From NCBI GenBank assembly GCA_038277395.1, contig CM076192.1:50391119-50455118 (forward strand): 64,000 bases of DNA. The letters are read 5' to 3'. This stretch comes from Dryocosmus kuriphilus (lineage: Eukaryota > Arthropoda > Insecta > Hymenoptera > Cynipidae). The notes beneath the pieces are model-generated. The model did no database searches and was not told the DNA's origin. It worked only from the letters and a program-made list of their open reading frames with translations. The translations under genes and the position numbers were made by a program. Below are positions 31,214-44,440 of the stretch, piece after piece (the stretch's first letter is position 1; the number at the start of each line of letters is the position of its first letter).

Positions 31214-31243
<30 letters not shown>
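31214..31243 (+). repeat. Poly(C) tract of 30 bases (copy B)
   Basis: Counterpart of 7886-7913, two C longer. The upstream T-rich stretch is shorter. Confidence 0.95.
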
Positions 31244-31244
<1 letters not shown>

Positions 31245-31257
31245 CCACGTCCGACGA

Positions 31258-31857
31258 ATGCTGGCAGCACCACCAGCGCCACCGACACCACCAGCTCCAC
31301 CGACACCACCAGCGCCACCGCCACCACCAGCGCCACCGACACCACCAGCGCCACCGACACCACCAGCTCCACCGACACCACCAGCACCATCTCCTCCACC
31401 AGAGTCTGAGGAGGAGGAGTGGGAGGAGTCGGCAGAAGAGGAAATAGAAAGGATTAAGGGACTAAAGGAAAGACTGCTCGAGCTCTCCCTTGAGTTCGAG
31501 GAAAGAGCGCGGAAACACTCCCTCGAATTCGGGAGAGAGTTCGAGGCAAGGGTAGAACTGATCAAGCAGGAAGCAAGGAGGGAGGAGGCAGAAAGAGAAA
31601 AAAAACTCGATTGGGAAAGGGAAGAAAGCAGGAGGAAGGTGTTGGAGGTGAGGAGGAAGCAAGAGGAAGAGGAGGAAAAAAGGAGGAAGGAGGAGGAACG
31701 GAAGGCGGAGGAGGAGTGGAAGAAAGCGAGGGAGGAAGCGACGAGGGAGTGGGAGGATTACAGAAAAACGCTGAGAAAAAGAAACAGAAGAATCTGCGAA
31801 TTTATTTTTATGTTCGGGGGGGCCAAGAAAGGGAGGGATAAGCCCGAACCCCATTAA
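31258..31857 (+). CDS. Post-pol ORF4 proline-rich/coiled-coil (copy B)
   Basis: The 199-residue product is identical to that of 7928-8527. Followed by the A3G12 polypurine tract (31856-31870). Confidence 0.6.
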   Translation: MLAAPPAPPTPPAPPTPPAPPPPPAPPTPPAPPTPPAPPTPPAPSPPPESEEEEWEESAEEEIERIKGLKERLLELSLEFEERARKHSLEFGREFEARVELIKQEARREEAEREKKLDWEREESRRKVLEVRRKQEEEEEKRRKEEERKAEEEWKKAREEATREWEDYRKTLRKRNRRICEFIFMFGGAKKGRDKPEPH

Positions 31858-31881
31858 AGGGGGGGGGGGGTATAACATAGA

Positions 31882-32277
31882 TGTTGCGTGGCTGCCCGAG
31901 CGACGGGACCCTTTGCCGAGCCCGCCCGGGAATCCACGAAGGATCCCGTGCGTGTGGCTGGCGGCAGCTCTCGTTGCTCGTGCAGTCACAGACAGTCAGT
32001 CTTGAGTTCTCCGAGTGGGTAATCTTGTTGCGCTTCTTGGTGGGGCCACTGGCCGGTCTCATGTATTATTGTATTTTGGATACCTGCTGTCGTTGTCGCC
32101 ACTCATTGGGGGACGTTACCCCCGGGATATTTTCTTGCTTATTGATCAACGTTTCAAACTACTAAAGTAAGTCCTAATAAAATTATGTTTCACTACCCTG
32201 CCTTCTTTTACTGTGTCTAACCTTAATCTCGGCGGCCACCTCCTTCTCCCTTCCCCGGTGAGATCATCTGCTCTACA
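31882..32277 (+). repeat. 3' LTR (copy B)
   Basis: 396 bp, same as 8552-8947, with TG..CA ends. Confidence 0.88.
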
Positions 32278-32322
32278 CTTTATTTACTATCTTCCAAACC
32301 TCTTCCTCCGTCCTTGCCTTCT

Positions 32323-33405
32323 CTACTTCTTGTTCGAATCTTTTATTTTCCTCCTTTTTTTTCTGTCACACAACTCCGTGTATTCTCTTTTTTTCCTCCT
32401 GTATTCCTCTCCGTTACCGTTTCCTTTTCTCCACTTTCTTAATTCCCTTCTCACCTGCCTCTTCTTCTCTTTACATTCCTCATCCCATCCCTTTCCTCCT
32501 CCTTCTTTCCTCCTTTCCTTTTTACTTGCTCCCTCCAATGCTCTTTTTATCTTTTCCGTCATTCTTTCCATTTCTTCGTTTACATTACCCTCACCCATTT
32601 CCATATTCTTTATCCTTTCCCTGAATTGTTCCTTTCCTTCCCTTGACCACTCCCCTCTGTTTGTTCTTTTTATCTTTGTTTCTTTTTTGTTCTCATTTTC
32701 ACTTCCTTTTTCTCCCTCTACTGTCACAATCACTGGGAAATGATCTGACTCCATATATTCCCCCACTTCTAGTTTCTTAATGAATTCTCTTACCTCCTCA
32801 TCCACTATTACATAATCAATTACCGTTCCCTTCTTTTCTCCTGGCCTTGTATATTCCCCTTCCTCATCCCCTTTCTCTCCCCATTCCCTGTCACCTCTTT
32901 CTCCTGTCCTTGCATTAAAATCTCCTCCTATTATAAGCCTTACCTCTTCTTCATTTTCTTCAATCAATTCTTTTATCTTCTCCCATTTTTCCTGCATATC
33001 CCCGTTTATATATACCCCTACTATCTTCCATCTCTCTTTACCCGACGTCACCTCTTGCACTATTATTCCTTCCATTTCTTCTTTCCTCTCTTCCTTGCCT
33101 CTTATTTTTGTCATAAATCCCTTTCTCACTCCTATCGCCATTCCTCCCATTGCTCTTCCTTTTTTATTCTTCTTCTTTGCATTTTGTATCTTCCATACAT
33201 AACCCTTTGGTAATCTTCCCTTTACCCTCTCCCATCCCTTTTCATCTAACCACGTTTCCGTCATTACCACTACTTCCCACTGCTTTAAATTTCTTAAAAA
33301 TTCATTATCCTTTCTTTCCAGTCCTGCAATATTCCAATAGCATATCTTCCATTCATTTTTTTTCTCACTTCTCTTATTTTCCCCTGTCCCTCTCCTCTCT
33401 CTCAC
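32323..33405 (-). pseudogene. LINE 1 ORF2 endonuclease (copy B)
   Basis: 360 codons with the same CYWNIAG, ETW, GGDFNAR and SDHFPV motifs. The C terminus is altered by a homopolymer difference relative to copy A. Confidence 0.85.
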
Positions 33406-34458
33406 ATTCCCCCGACTTCTTGCTTTTTACTATCTTTTCCCCTTCTTCATCCCAATTCCACCACACCCTATCTATCAGTACTCTTCCGTACTTTACCCAC
33501 GTTCTTCTTCCCTTCTTTCTTTCTTCTTCCGCCATCTTCCTTAACTGATACTGCATCTTCCTTTCCGTCCACGTCAAGTCATCCTCTATTCTCTCCACAC
33601 TACCGTATAAAGCTCTTTTCTTAGTCATCACTTCCCACTTATCATCCCTGCTCTTCAATTTAACCAGTGCCATTTGCCCTTCTCTTTCTCCTTCCTTACC
33701 TATTCTTCTTACTTCCTCTACTTCAACATTCGCCTTTATCCTTTTTAGTATTTCCTCCACTCCTTCTTTCAATTCCTTACCCTCTACTCTTAAACCCTTC
33801 ACCACTATATTCCTTCTTCTTTCCTCTCTCTCCTTCCCTTCCACCCTTTTCTCTAATTTTCTCAGCCTTTCGTTCTCCCTATTCCCACTTCCCTCCCCTC
33901 TGCTGTCCTGCTTTGAGCTTTCTATATTCCCTATCCTATTCTCTAACTCTTCTATTCTATTTTTGCCCTGTTCCTGATTTGCGAGCTTTTTTCCAAACCT
34001 TGCATCCTTTCTTCCAAATTTTTTCTTATTTCTTCCCATTTCCTCATCTCTTTCTTAACCTCAGCCATTTCTCTTCTAATTTCCTGTTTGATTTCCTCCC
34101 CCCTTTTCTCCTGCTTTTCTTCGTGCTTCCTCATCACCTCCCTCATTATTCTTCTTATCCTTGCTGATTCTTTATCTTCTGTTTTATCCGATCCCTTTTC
34201 CTCCTCTTCCTTCCTAGATTTTTCTGGCGGCGTCTTAAACATTTTTTGTTGCTTTACTACTATTTCTAGATCTCGTTCTTCCTTCTCCTCACTACTCTCT
34301 CTGCTTTCCCTTTTCCTCTTGACAAACTCTTCTATCGACACTAAACTCTTCGCCCTCAATCTCTCCCTTTCCACTGTTTTCCTATACTTTCCTCTTGCCT
34401 TTCTCTCTTTCTCCTCACCTTTCGGCGTACAGAAAACTTCCTGATCACCGTTATCCAT
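33374..34458 (-). pseudogene. LINE 1 ORF1, two frames (copy B)
   Basis: N-terminal coiled-coil part 34458-33952 and RRM-like part 34039-33374. Translations equal copy A, including the break at the A run. Confidence 0.75.
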
Positions 34459-35420
34459 TCAAGGATTTTCTAACTTATTCCTGTTAAAAGTTGCATTTAC
34501 ACAAGTCAAAATTATGTAATTTATTTAAACACTAATGCGACATATTTGGAGAAAACTGTTCAAACAGTTAACAGTAGTTTCTAAAAGTAATAACCAGGGT
34601 AAAGTAACAGAACTTGTTCAATAAACCTTGAGCATTACGCTGATGGACGTGAAGCACCATTCCTCATATGCAGCAACAAACTCCACACATGCCAGCCACC
34701 AAGTTCCGTACGCTGAACCAGATTCCTCGTTAATAAACGTCTTTATGTTCACTGTACTATATACGCATATATACGTATATCGAAAAACTTCACTCTTGTC
34801 AACTAAACACCAATTTTTTGCAACAATTAGCGTTACTCACTCTCACAGCAAAATAATCCACGCCTGCTGGACACAAGGGTCCACATCAAAACAAGGATTT
34901 CTCGTTAAATTACGAGATTTCTTTTCACTGTATGATATACGCATATCGAGTCACTATACACCTGTCACACGCTTTTCACACAAAACAGTTTTTGTGCACT
35001 TTTAGCTCATAACTGTCTTCTCCACTTATGGAAGGTGACTTGGTGCACACTCACGCTCACTTTACGCACTTTTTACGAATAAATTGGGTGAATAGGCGAC
35101 CAAAATAATTACTATTTTACGGAGCGACGATACACTACATCCGTTCACGCGGCCATCTTGGACCAGTCTCCCTAAATTCCTACTTAAATAATGTATAAAA
35201 ACGCAATTTATTGTCTTCTCATGCATTTCCCAAAGTTTCAGTCCGATATTTTATTTACAAAAAAAAAAAAGTTCCGTGGTTCAAAAAATAAATGGATAAA
35301 TCCTCAAAATTGAGGTTGGTAATGTAGGTCTTCCGCTCAGTGGCATATGCCCTTAATGGTCTAAAAGCAATTGTACGTAACTAGTGATGTGCAAAGCCCG
35401 ACCCGAAATTTGACAGACCT

Positions 35421-38087
35421 ACGCAATAAAGTTCTGTGGAACTTCCGATTACGCAGTAGAGTTACGTCGCATTTACGACTGCGCAGTAGACTCCTACGGG
35501 ATTTATGGCTGCGCAGTACAACTGTATGTCATTTAAGATTGCGCAGTAGAGTTGTGTCGGACTTTCTGATGGGCACTAGAATTCTGTGGGGTTGATGGTT
35601 GCGCAGTACACCCGTATGACACTTAAGGCTACACAGTAGAGTTATGTCGTGCTTTCGGTTATGCGCGGTAGACTTCTATGCAATTTTTTGTTGCGCAGTA
35701 CATTCTTATGATACCTAAGATATCGCACTAGAGTTATATCGTATTTTTTATGCGCAGTAGGTCTACGTCGCATTTTCGACTGCGCAGTAAACTTCTATGG
35801 GGCTTATAGTTGCACAACAGAGTTGTGTGATATTTGAGGCTGCGCCGTGGAGTTATGTCGTACTTTTGGATGCGCAGTAGATCTACGTCGCATTTACAAG
35901 AGACTTTGGGAGAATTCAAGAGAACTGAAAAGAATTTAAGAGACTCAAAAAGAATTCCGAATAATTCAAAAGACTTAAGGGTATCTGATACTTACGAACA
36001 TTACCATGTAAGCAAATTAAGTTTTCGCATATTTATGTCCGCACTAATAAATATTTTTTAATGCACCCAATCTATTTACCTTCGTTTTCGTGAAGCAAAA
36101 GTAGATAAGTTCGGTTAAGCCAAAAATATTTATTATTAAAGACTTAAGTATCACATGCTCTTAAAGAGAATTCAAAATAATTCAAGAAAATTCCTCTGTT
36201 CCATCGCTCATAATTCAAACGAATTCAAGAAAATTCAAAAGATTTGAAGAGAGTTCATAATAATTTAAGAGAATTCAAAAGAATTGAAGAGAATTCAAGA
36301 CAAATAAGAAGAATTTATTATCATTCAAAGGAATTCAAGAGAATTTTAAACAATTTAAGAAGAATTGAAGAGAATTAAAAACAATTCAAGTTTTATTTTA
36401 GGGGATTGTCAAGAATTTAAGAGAGTCCAAGATGAATTCAAGATAATTCAAAAGAACTGGAGATCATTTATAGGAATTCAGAATCAGATTGTCATCAATG
36501 TAAATTTGGCTTTCATTTGATAGTAGATTTTGATAAAAAGAAGTGACGATTATCGGCATCTGTATTAAAAAAAAAAAAATTTTCATCTTGCACTTCGACA
36601 GTCATAAGATTAAGTATATTTTTATTTATTAAAATAACGTTGATTCGATTCAATGTTTTCCTTTTTTGTATTTATATTTTTATTTGCTGAGCTCTCTGCT
36701 TATCCTCATTATGATTAATAGTAAATGTACTGCTAATTTGTTTATAGCACAATAATTGATAGTTATCAATTGTTGTGAAGGGAAAAAATGTTTTGTGCTA
36801 AAATTCCGAATTCTCGTTTGTACATTTTCTTAGTAACGTCAGTAATCATCAGCACTTTGAGACGATTTTCTTTTTAGACCAATAAACGGAAGCATTCAAT
36901 TAATTATTTTATATTGTCAAGTATATTTACATGAATTTTTGTAGAACACATCGTTTTCTTATTTCACCTTCAGAGAAAAAAATTAAATTAAAAAAATTAT
37001 ACTTTCGTCAATATATCTATTTATTTCAGTATTATGGGCTGCAAATAATTTTTTAACAAATTGTAGATACATCCCGCTTTAGCTCACATTAAGATTTTGG
37101 GGTTTGTATTTATTAACCGGTACTTCTGAAAATAAAAGTTGGTATTTCAGCGAAGGTTCTGGAGGTTCGGAGCCCACCTGAAAGTATAAGTCCGCCTTCG
37201 TAGATTCTTGCCTGTAAATCTTCATGTGTGTGGAGTTTTGATTATGCAAGTGTAGAAAAATTGTATTTTTAATAATTAGAAACAATAAAATTGTGCCTGG
37301 TTTTATATTATATTCCTCTGCTAGTCTCTACTTACATTTTAAAATAATAAGCTAAAAATCTGATTTTTCAAATAATAACATTTCTTTAAGAGCCTAAAAT
37401 TACAAGTGCGGTCTACTGCGCAGCCAAAAATAAGACATTACTCTACTATACAACCACAAATCCCATGTCTTCTGCGCAGTGCAAAATTCAACATAATTCT
37501 ACTGCACAGCCTTAATTTTCCAACTATAAATTCTGATTAAGCTTACTGCGTAGGTGGAAATGCGATATAACTAGTGTGCAACCAAAAATCCCACAAAGGT
37601 CTTCTGCGCAGTATAAAGCTCGACACAACTCCACTGCGCAGCATTAAGTGTCATACAACTCTATTGCGCACCCATAAAACCTGTAGAAGTTTACTGCGCA
37701 ACCTTAAACGTGACGTAGCTCTTCTGCGCACACAAAATTACGATATACCTCTACTGCGCAGCATTCAATATCATGCAGATGTACTGCGTAATCATAGATC
37801 TCACAGAAGTAGACTAAGCAGCCTCAAACGTGATGTCTCTACTGCGCATCCAAAAGTACGATATAACTCTACTGCGCAACCTTAAGTGGCATATGGATGT
37901 ACTGCGCAACCATAAATTCCATCTAAGTCTGCTGCGCATCCGAAAGCACGACATAACTCTACTGCGCAACCTTAAATGCCATACAGTTGTATTTTGCCGC
38001 CATAAATCCCGTAGGAGTCTACTGCGCAGCCGTAAATGCGACGTCACTCTACTGCGTAACCTGAAGTTCCACAGAACTTTACTGTGT
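35421..38087. mobile_element. Foldback-type element (copy B)
   Basis: Duplicate of 12090-14758. Left arm 35421-35898, 10-bp array about 35900-36480, exon-like minus-strand segment 37079-37285, right arm about 37400-38087. Differences include ..GGTTATGCGCGGTAG against GGTTGCGCGTAG in the left arm, and loss of TACT in the right arm. Confidence 0.7.
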
Positions 38088-38732
38088 TGGGTGAGAAAGT
38101 ACCTTCGTTCTCTATTATTTTGGCTAATTAATTTCGAAAATTTTTAACTTTTATAAATATTTTAAATTAATCCTAATACAAAAAAAATTAATTCATCTTT
38201 TTATATATTTACAATCTTCCTTATTAATTAACATTAATAATCATATTACTATTATTATTAAGAAACAATAATAATAATAATATAAGTTCAAGTGAATTTA
38301 AAATCGCTTAAATAGCTAAGTTTATTAAAATTTAATCACATAATAACTAGATAATAATATTAATAATTATTATTAATAATAGTAATCATTGAAATTATAA
38401 AAAAAATGTAATGAAAATTATTTTTCCATCAAGGCTTAAGATTTAAGACTATTTCTTAAACCTTAAGTAGTTTTAAATTATATTTGAAATATTTTTGATA
38501 TTAAAATTATTTTATAATATTAATTTTTAAGATTTTTCATTTAAAGTTAAAAGCATTAATTATTTATATTAATAAAAATATTAAAATAAAAATTAATTAA
38601 TTAATTGAATTTATTTATTTAAAAAAAGATATTTTTAGATCTGAATAATATATAATTTTTAATAATTTAAAAATATTAATTATAATATTGAATTTTAACT
38701 CAATTTATTTCGAAACTTTTAATTTTTATGAT
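38088..38732. other. AT-rich spacer (copy B)
   Basis: As 14759-15404; no gene. Confidence 0.6.
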
Positions 38733-38970
38733 TATTTATTTATTGAAATGTTTACTTATTCGATTTCCTGATAAATCTGTATAAAATTATGTAATATAAT
38801 AATTTTTAACACTTGTTTTCAATGTAAAACTCGGTTTTCCATTCTCTGAAAATGTGAACATTAAAAAAAGCGAGTTTTCCATTGACAGAAGTGTTAAAAA
38901 TGTTTATATTTACATAGTTTTATACAATTTTACGAGAAAAGTGAATAAATAAACATTTCAATAAATAAAA
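38733..38970. mobile_element. Hairpin (MITE-like) inverted repeat (copy B)
   Basis: Same palindrome as 15405-15641, with one extra T near 38902. The following spacer (38971-39442) holds the weak ORF 39026-39292. Confidence 0.55.
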
Positions 38971-39442
38971 GGCAACAACATTTTTTTAAAATTGCAAACA
39001 AATTTGGAAGTAATTTTTCTCTAAAATGGCCAAAAAGCGCATCTTAGTTTTTGGAAAATTAATACTCATGTCACCTTTCATTACAAAAATTATTAACCCG
39101 AAAAAAAGTCGAAATCGCTTATCTCCGCTTCTTAATTACAGTTTGAATTCTTATTTTCTAATTGTTAGAGAACTAAGGTGTTTTCTTACCTCTGCAATTA
39201 TTTGTCGCCAAAATGTTCCTCTGCGATTCAAAATTAATTTTGGATCAAATCGTAGTCAATTGGGATCTGTATTCTTGGGGGCGCCACCGTAGGCAAAATA
39301 AAGATGGCTAACACAATTAGGTAACTTTCAAATCTAATTCTAAAAAATCGTTTTTAAGTTTTAAATATTTTTAAAGACACTTTGACTTGAAAGGTTATTT
39401 GAATAATACAAAGTTTTTTGCTTGAAAATATAATTTGATGCT

Positions 39443-39710
39443 ATGGAGTTGAAGGGAAAAGCTCCGAAAAGCAAAATGTTCTGTTCCGTATATGGCTGTT
39501 CGTCTTCTCGACATAAGGACAAAACAATCAGTTTTTTCTCATTTCCACCACCTCATTCATCAGTTGTTGAAGTAAAAAGTGTACTAGGTGAGCCTGTAAA
39601 ATTAGATCGTCGAAAGGAATGGGAAAGAGTGTTGAGGAGGGGCAAAACAGTCACCAAAAGTATGAAAGTGTGCTCATTGCATTTTAAAAACGAGAACTAC
39701 TACTTTCCGG
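39443..39710 (+). CDS. THAP zinc-finger first exon (copy B, intact frame)
   Basis: Open from ATG 39443 through C2CH residues (FCSVYGC ... VCSLHF) to NENYYFPG, where a THAP-typical C-terminal box is expected, and on to the donor GTAAGT at 39711. This version shows the exon is a genuine THAP domain of about 90 residues; the broken copy A differs by two A. Role: sequence-specific DNA binding, in either a P-element-type transposase or a host THAP protein. No further exon is recognisable downstream before the next transposon starts 126 bp later. Confidence 0.78.
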
Positions 39711-39836
39711 GTAAGTAATCATTTATAAAATTACATGTTTATTGTAGTTCATAATAATTCTAATCATTCAATTAAAGTTTGGTACTCCTAATTTCATGGA
39801 AGTTCCAAATCTAAAAGTGTATTTTTTACATTCTCA

Positions 39837-40858
39837 TCAGAGAAGGTATTAGATTTATGTAAAATTTGACTTTCGCGGATTTCATGAAATCTCCACGTTT
39901 TGAGACCCCCTGAGTCAGAAAAAACGGTTTTTACGACTGTGTCTGTCTGTCTGTTGTCGTCGTCGTTGTTGTCGTCGTCGTTGTTGTCGTTGTCGTCGTC
40001 GTCCTCTGTGACCGCGATAACTTTCGAAGGACTAATCGGATTGGAATGCGCTTTGGTACACTTCTTTAAGGGGTAAAAATAAAGGACGAGTTCGTTAACC
40101 GGCGGTTTTTGACCAACGGTTATGGTTTTATCCATCAAAAACTGCTTTCACAAAATCAAAAAATCCATTTTCCGGCTAAACTATGAGAGACACAAAAAAA
40201 AATGTAAGAAAGTAAAATTGTTCATCTCAAAAATATCTACAAATTTTGTCTTAAACGTTTTTCGATAAAATGAACGGTTTTTGTTTTAATCAAGAAAACG
40301 CTCTTAAAATTAAAAAACTGTGGTTTCCCGCCAAAATATTCAAGATACAAAAAAATGGTAAAGAACAAAGTTGTTCAATTTAAAAATATCTACAAATTTT
40401 GTTTCAACCATTTTTTGATAAAATGCACGTTTTTTGTTTTAATCGATAAAACGTTATTAAAAATTAAAGATTTCAAATTTCCCGCCAAACTATCGAAGAC
40501 ACGGAAGAATAATAATGAACAAAGTTGTTCGCCTCAAAAAGATCTACAAATTTGTTCTCTATATCATTTTTTGAGCAGACGCGTAGTTTTTGAGTTATTC
40601 GTGAAATATGTTATGAAATATAAAGAAAACCACTTTTCAGAAAAACTGTGCAAGATATGAGAAAATATTAACAACTAGAATTGTTCACCTTGGAAAGAGC
40701 TACAAAAGTTATTTTTAAGACTCATCGTTTTACTTTTAAGAATCGAAATCCTCTATTGCGAAATTTGGAATATCACTAAAAAACTTTACCAATCTATAAT
40801 GTGTTTAAAAAAAATGTAATTATCGAGCGCGAAGCGCGAGTGTCATGATGAGAATGTA
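39837..40858. mobile_element. TACATTCTCATCA element, first copy (copy B)
   Basis: Duplicate of 16517-17547 with both 13-bp inverted ends. Confidence 0.6.
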
Positions 40859-40904
40859 TGCCTTAAGGGCGATAGAGCCTTAAGTAAAATAATTTTTTTA
40901 TTAT

Positions 40905-41567
40905 TACATTCTCATCTCAATGAGAAGGTATTAGTTTTATGTGAAAACTGACTTTCGCGGATTTCATGAAATCTCCACGTTTCATGACCTCCTGAATCCG
41001 AAAAAAACATGTTTTACGTTGGTGTCTGTCTGTCGTTGTTGTCGTCGTTATTGTTGTCGTCGTTGTTGTCGTCGTTGTAGTCTGTGAACACGATAACTTT
41101 CGAAGGCCTAATCGGATTGGGTTGCGCTTGCGGACGCTTCTTTAAAGCGTAAAAATTAAGGACGAGTTCGTTAACCAGCCACTTTTGACCAACGGTTATG
41201 GTTTTATCCATCAAAAACCGTTTTCACAAAATAAAAAAATCCATTTTCCGGCTAAACTGTGAGAGATACAAAAAAAATGTAAGAGAGTAAAATTGTTCAG
41301 CTTAAAAAGATCTACAACTTTTGCCTTAACCGTTTTTTGATGAAATGAACGGTTTTTGTTTTAACCAAGAAAACGCTATTAAAATTAAAGAACTCTGGTT
41401 TCCCGCCAAAATATTCAACATACAAAAAAGTGGCAAAGAAGTAAAGAACAAAGTTGTTCAATTTAAAACGAGCTACAAATTTTGTTTTAACCATTTTTTG
41501 ATAAAATGCACGGTTTTTGTTTTATTCGATAAAACGTTATTAAAAATGAAAAATTTCAAATTTCTAG
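40905..41567. mobile_element. TACATTCTCATC element, truncated (copy B)
   Basis: Duplicate of 17594-18256, cut at the same base against LINE 2. Confidence 0.6.
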
Positions 41568-41580
41568 ATCTTCACATAGC

Positions 41581-42219
41581 TCAACCATTTTTTTTTCCTT
41601 CCGCGTTCACAATTTTATCTGTCGATTTTCTATCCTCATACTCCTCCTCAGCGATCTCATTGCTGCTTTGTAACCCTCCTATCCTCGCATTCCAGTCCCC
41701 TATTACTATTACATTCTCTTCTACCCCTATATTTTCTATAATTTTTCTCAATTCTTCCCCCATCTCTGAAATTCCTGCACTGTTATATAATGCGACTATT
41801 TTCAATTTTTGCTTTCCATTTCCTAACCCCTCCACGATCAAACCAAACTTCCACTCACACACACTTACATTTTTATTTTTACAAGTTCTGTTGCTTATTC
41901 CTAAGAGTTGCCCTCTTTTTGCTCTTCCTTTCTTAAATACTCTCTCAGCCGCTTTGCCATACAACTTATAGTCGCTGTCTAATGTTTGACATACACTTTT
42001 TTCATTATCTTTTTCTAACCATGTTTCTTGCAATGCGATCACATCATACCCTTTTAAAAACCATCCCACACCCGAAAAAATTTTTTTATATCCCGCAATG
42101 TTCCATGAAACTATTTTTATTTTACTACTCACACTATCCACTCCGTCCATGCCTCGCTTCTCTCTGCTCACAAAAGGGCCGTACCAGGCATCCTCGTTTT
42201 TTCGTCCCACTCGCTCCAA
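41581..42219 (-). pseudogene. LINE 2 endonuclease (copy B)
   Basis: Same WNIAG, QETW and GDWNARIGG motifs as copy A, with a few changed residues around 42060 and an early end in a T run at 41588. Confidence 0.8.
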
Positions 42220-42359
42220 ACTCCGTCGACCATCATCTTCATGTATCCCGCCTTTGCCGTTCTTCCCTTTTCTTCCTCTTCTTTCACTCTATTTTTGATC
42301 CATTGGTTCACTTCTCTTTCCCTCGGTGTCATATCATCTTCAATTCGCACTCCTTCCTC

Positions 42360-43538
42360 TCACATGCTCCTCCTTCTCTTTATAGTTTTCAGCTTGTCTT
42401 CCATTGCCCTCAGTTTCACCAGCAGTCCTTCTTTTATCATTTTTATTTCTCTAAATATTGGATCTACCCCAGTTCTTCTCAGAATTATTTCCCTCATTTC
42501 ATCCTTCATGGCATTTCCTCTATATTTCAACCCACTAACAATAATATTCTTCTTTCTTTCTCTTCTTTCTTCTAGCTCCCAAACTAGCTCTCTTCCAGGC
42601 AGTGCATCCGGTTTCCCCTTCCCTTTGTTTCTTCTATCCTGTTCAGCCTCCTCTATATTTCTCTTCCCCCAGGTCTTTCCCCTATCTTTCTGTTCTCGGT
42701 TTGTTTGAAGTGCCTTATCTCCTTGTTCTAGTGAATCCTTGTTTAACTGCTTGTTCGCCCTTATCTGTCCCTCCAGATTCTCAATTTTCATTTCAAGTTC
42801 TTTTCCTTCCCTCTACCACATCTTTTCTTTTCCCCATATTTCTTTCTGTAGCATTTCATTTACTTCTTTCAGTCCCTGTGTTTTTTGTTCACTTCTTTCA
42901 CATTTGCATTCCCCTTTAATTCCTTTTATTTCCTGTACTATCGTCATCCAGTTGTTGCTTATTGTTTCCTCTATAAATTCTTTCAGCATCTGCTCCATTT
43001 CCTCCATAAACTTTCTAGAACTTTCTTCACTTGTTTTAACTTCCACTGTTTCCACATTGATTTCATTTCCCTTCCTGTACGCTTCTTTTTCAATTACTGT
43101 TTGTTCAATTCTCTCTTCGGTCCCTCACTTTGCTGATCTTCCATGTCCTCGTCATTCTGCTTCTCCTGTGGACTTGTCTCCTTTTACTCGATTTTGCCTT
43201 CTTTACATACTACAAATTTTTCCATGATTCCATTGTTTTTTTGCCCTTCTCACTCTTTTTAGGTCTTTGCCTGTGTTGTTTTTTTTCCTCCTCAGCCAGC
43301 TCCTTTTTTCCCGCCTCGCTGCTTTCATCCGCGCTTGCCATGTATTCCAGCGCTTCGTCAGCTGTTTCGTTTCTTCTGCTCCTTCTATTTCATCTATCTG
43401 CCGCCGTGTTCTCTCCTCTCGTTCCCCAACCAAATTTCGCTGTTCCTCTGTTCCTCCCGTTCCGTTCGTTCCCACTTCCATGTTCTCAGCCGCCCTAAAC
43501 TCCTTTCCAAAAAGATACTTTTTCCTTCTTGTTTTCAC
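42360..43538 (-). pseudogene. LINE 2 ORF1, fragmented (copy B)
   Basis: The core piece 42791-42360 (143 codons) contains the ERRERKKNIIVSGL motif. The other pieces match copy A. Frame changes remain, so it is decayed in both. Confidence 0.7.
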
Positions 43539-43899
43539 TGATCAATTCCCATCAACTTTTCTTGCAAACACTCTCACTGGTCCATTGCTTCTCAAATTTT
43601 CACTTGATCCCATTTCTGCACTTCCACTCTCTCCAGCTCCTCCACTTTTCTTTCCACAAAATTCACACCAAATCATGCGACACAGCTCAAACTCGACCGT
43701 AAGCCCTCTCCCGACTTGGTCGAACTATTAAAAGTAAATGAAAATGTCGAAAACTATTTTAGAATTCTTCATGAAAAAGACTTCAGATTTTTAAAAAAGT
43801 TTATGAAATATTTTAAAACTTTTGACGTATCCTAAAGTCGATGACAGTCAAGAAAAGTTTAGACAACTAATTTTTTCCGTGTAATACATAAAATAATCA

Positions 43900-44440
43900 C
43901 TATGCTTAGAATCTCAGATTTTTAAATATTAGTACATATTATTTAGTTTTTTTGGATTTCAAAAGAGACGATAGTCCTTTCTCTCAGTATAATTATACTT
44001 AAAATCAATAAGAACTTACGTATTAATTTGGTAACACATTAATACTTAAGTTAAACGTTTCATATTAAGGAAAGAACGAATGAAATCTTTGGCATCGATA
44101 TTTTTAATTATAAACTCTCCTTAGAATCTCGGATTCTTAAAAAGTAGTACATACTAATCAGATTTCTGGATTTCTTAAGAGACTAGTCCTTTCTCTTAGT
44201 ACAGTTATACTTAAAATAAATAAAAACCTATGTATTAATTTGGTAACACAGTAATACTTAAGTTTAACCCTTCATATTAAGAAAAGAACGAATAAAATCT
44301 TTGGAATCGACATTTTAAAATATAAAGACTCTGCTTAGAATCTCGGATGCTTAAATAGTAGTACATACTAATCAGTTTTCCAGATTTTTCAAGAGACAAA
44401 TCCTTTCTCTCAGTGTAATTACATTTAAAATCAAGGGAGA
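43900..44440. repeat. 215-bp tandem repeat (copy B)
   Basis: Counterpart of 20590-21125. Confidence 0.8.

Larger units (their letters stand above)
30579..32277 (+). mobile_element. Gypsy element 3' part (copy B)
   Basis: Starts abruptly at the gap inside the integrase C terminus and runs to the end of the 3' LTR. It duplicates 7247-8947. Confidence 0.92.
32278..35180 (-). mobile_element. LINE 1 5' half (copy B)
   Basis: Duplicate of 8948-11850. The ORF2 endonuclease is at 33405-32278 (frame lost near 32354 by a T-run change). ORF1 parts are at 34039-33374 and 34458-33952, with the same frame break as copy A. The 5' UTR reaches about 35180 with the same YY1-like site (about 35150-35163). Confidence 0.85.
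41568..43740 (-). mobile_element. LINE 2 5' half (copy B)
   Basis: Duplicate of 18257-20410. Endonuclease frame 42219-41581; ORF1 core is open at 42791-42360, other ORF1 parts at 43055-42813 and 43538-43203. A substitution near 42691 (CTGTTCTC against CTATTCTC) removes the stop that limits the ORF1 core in copy A. Confidence 0.8.
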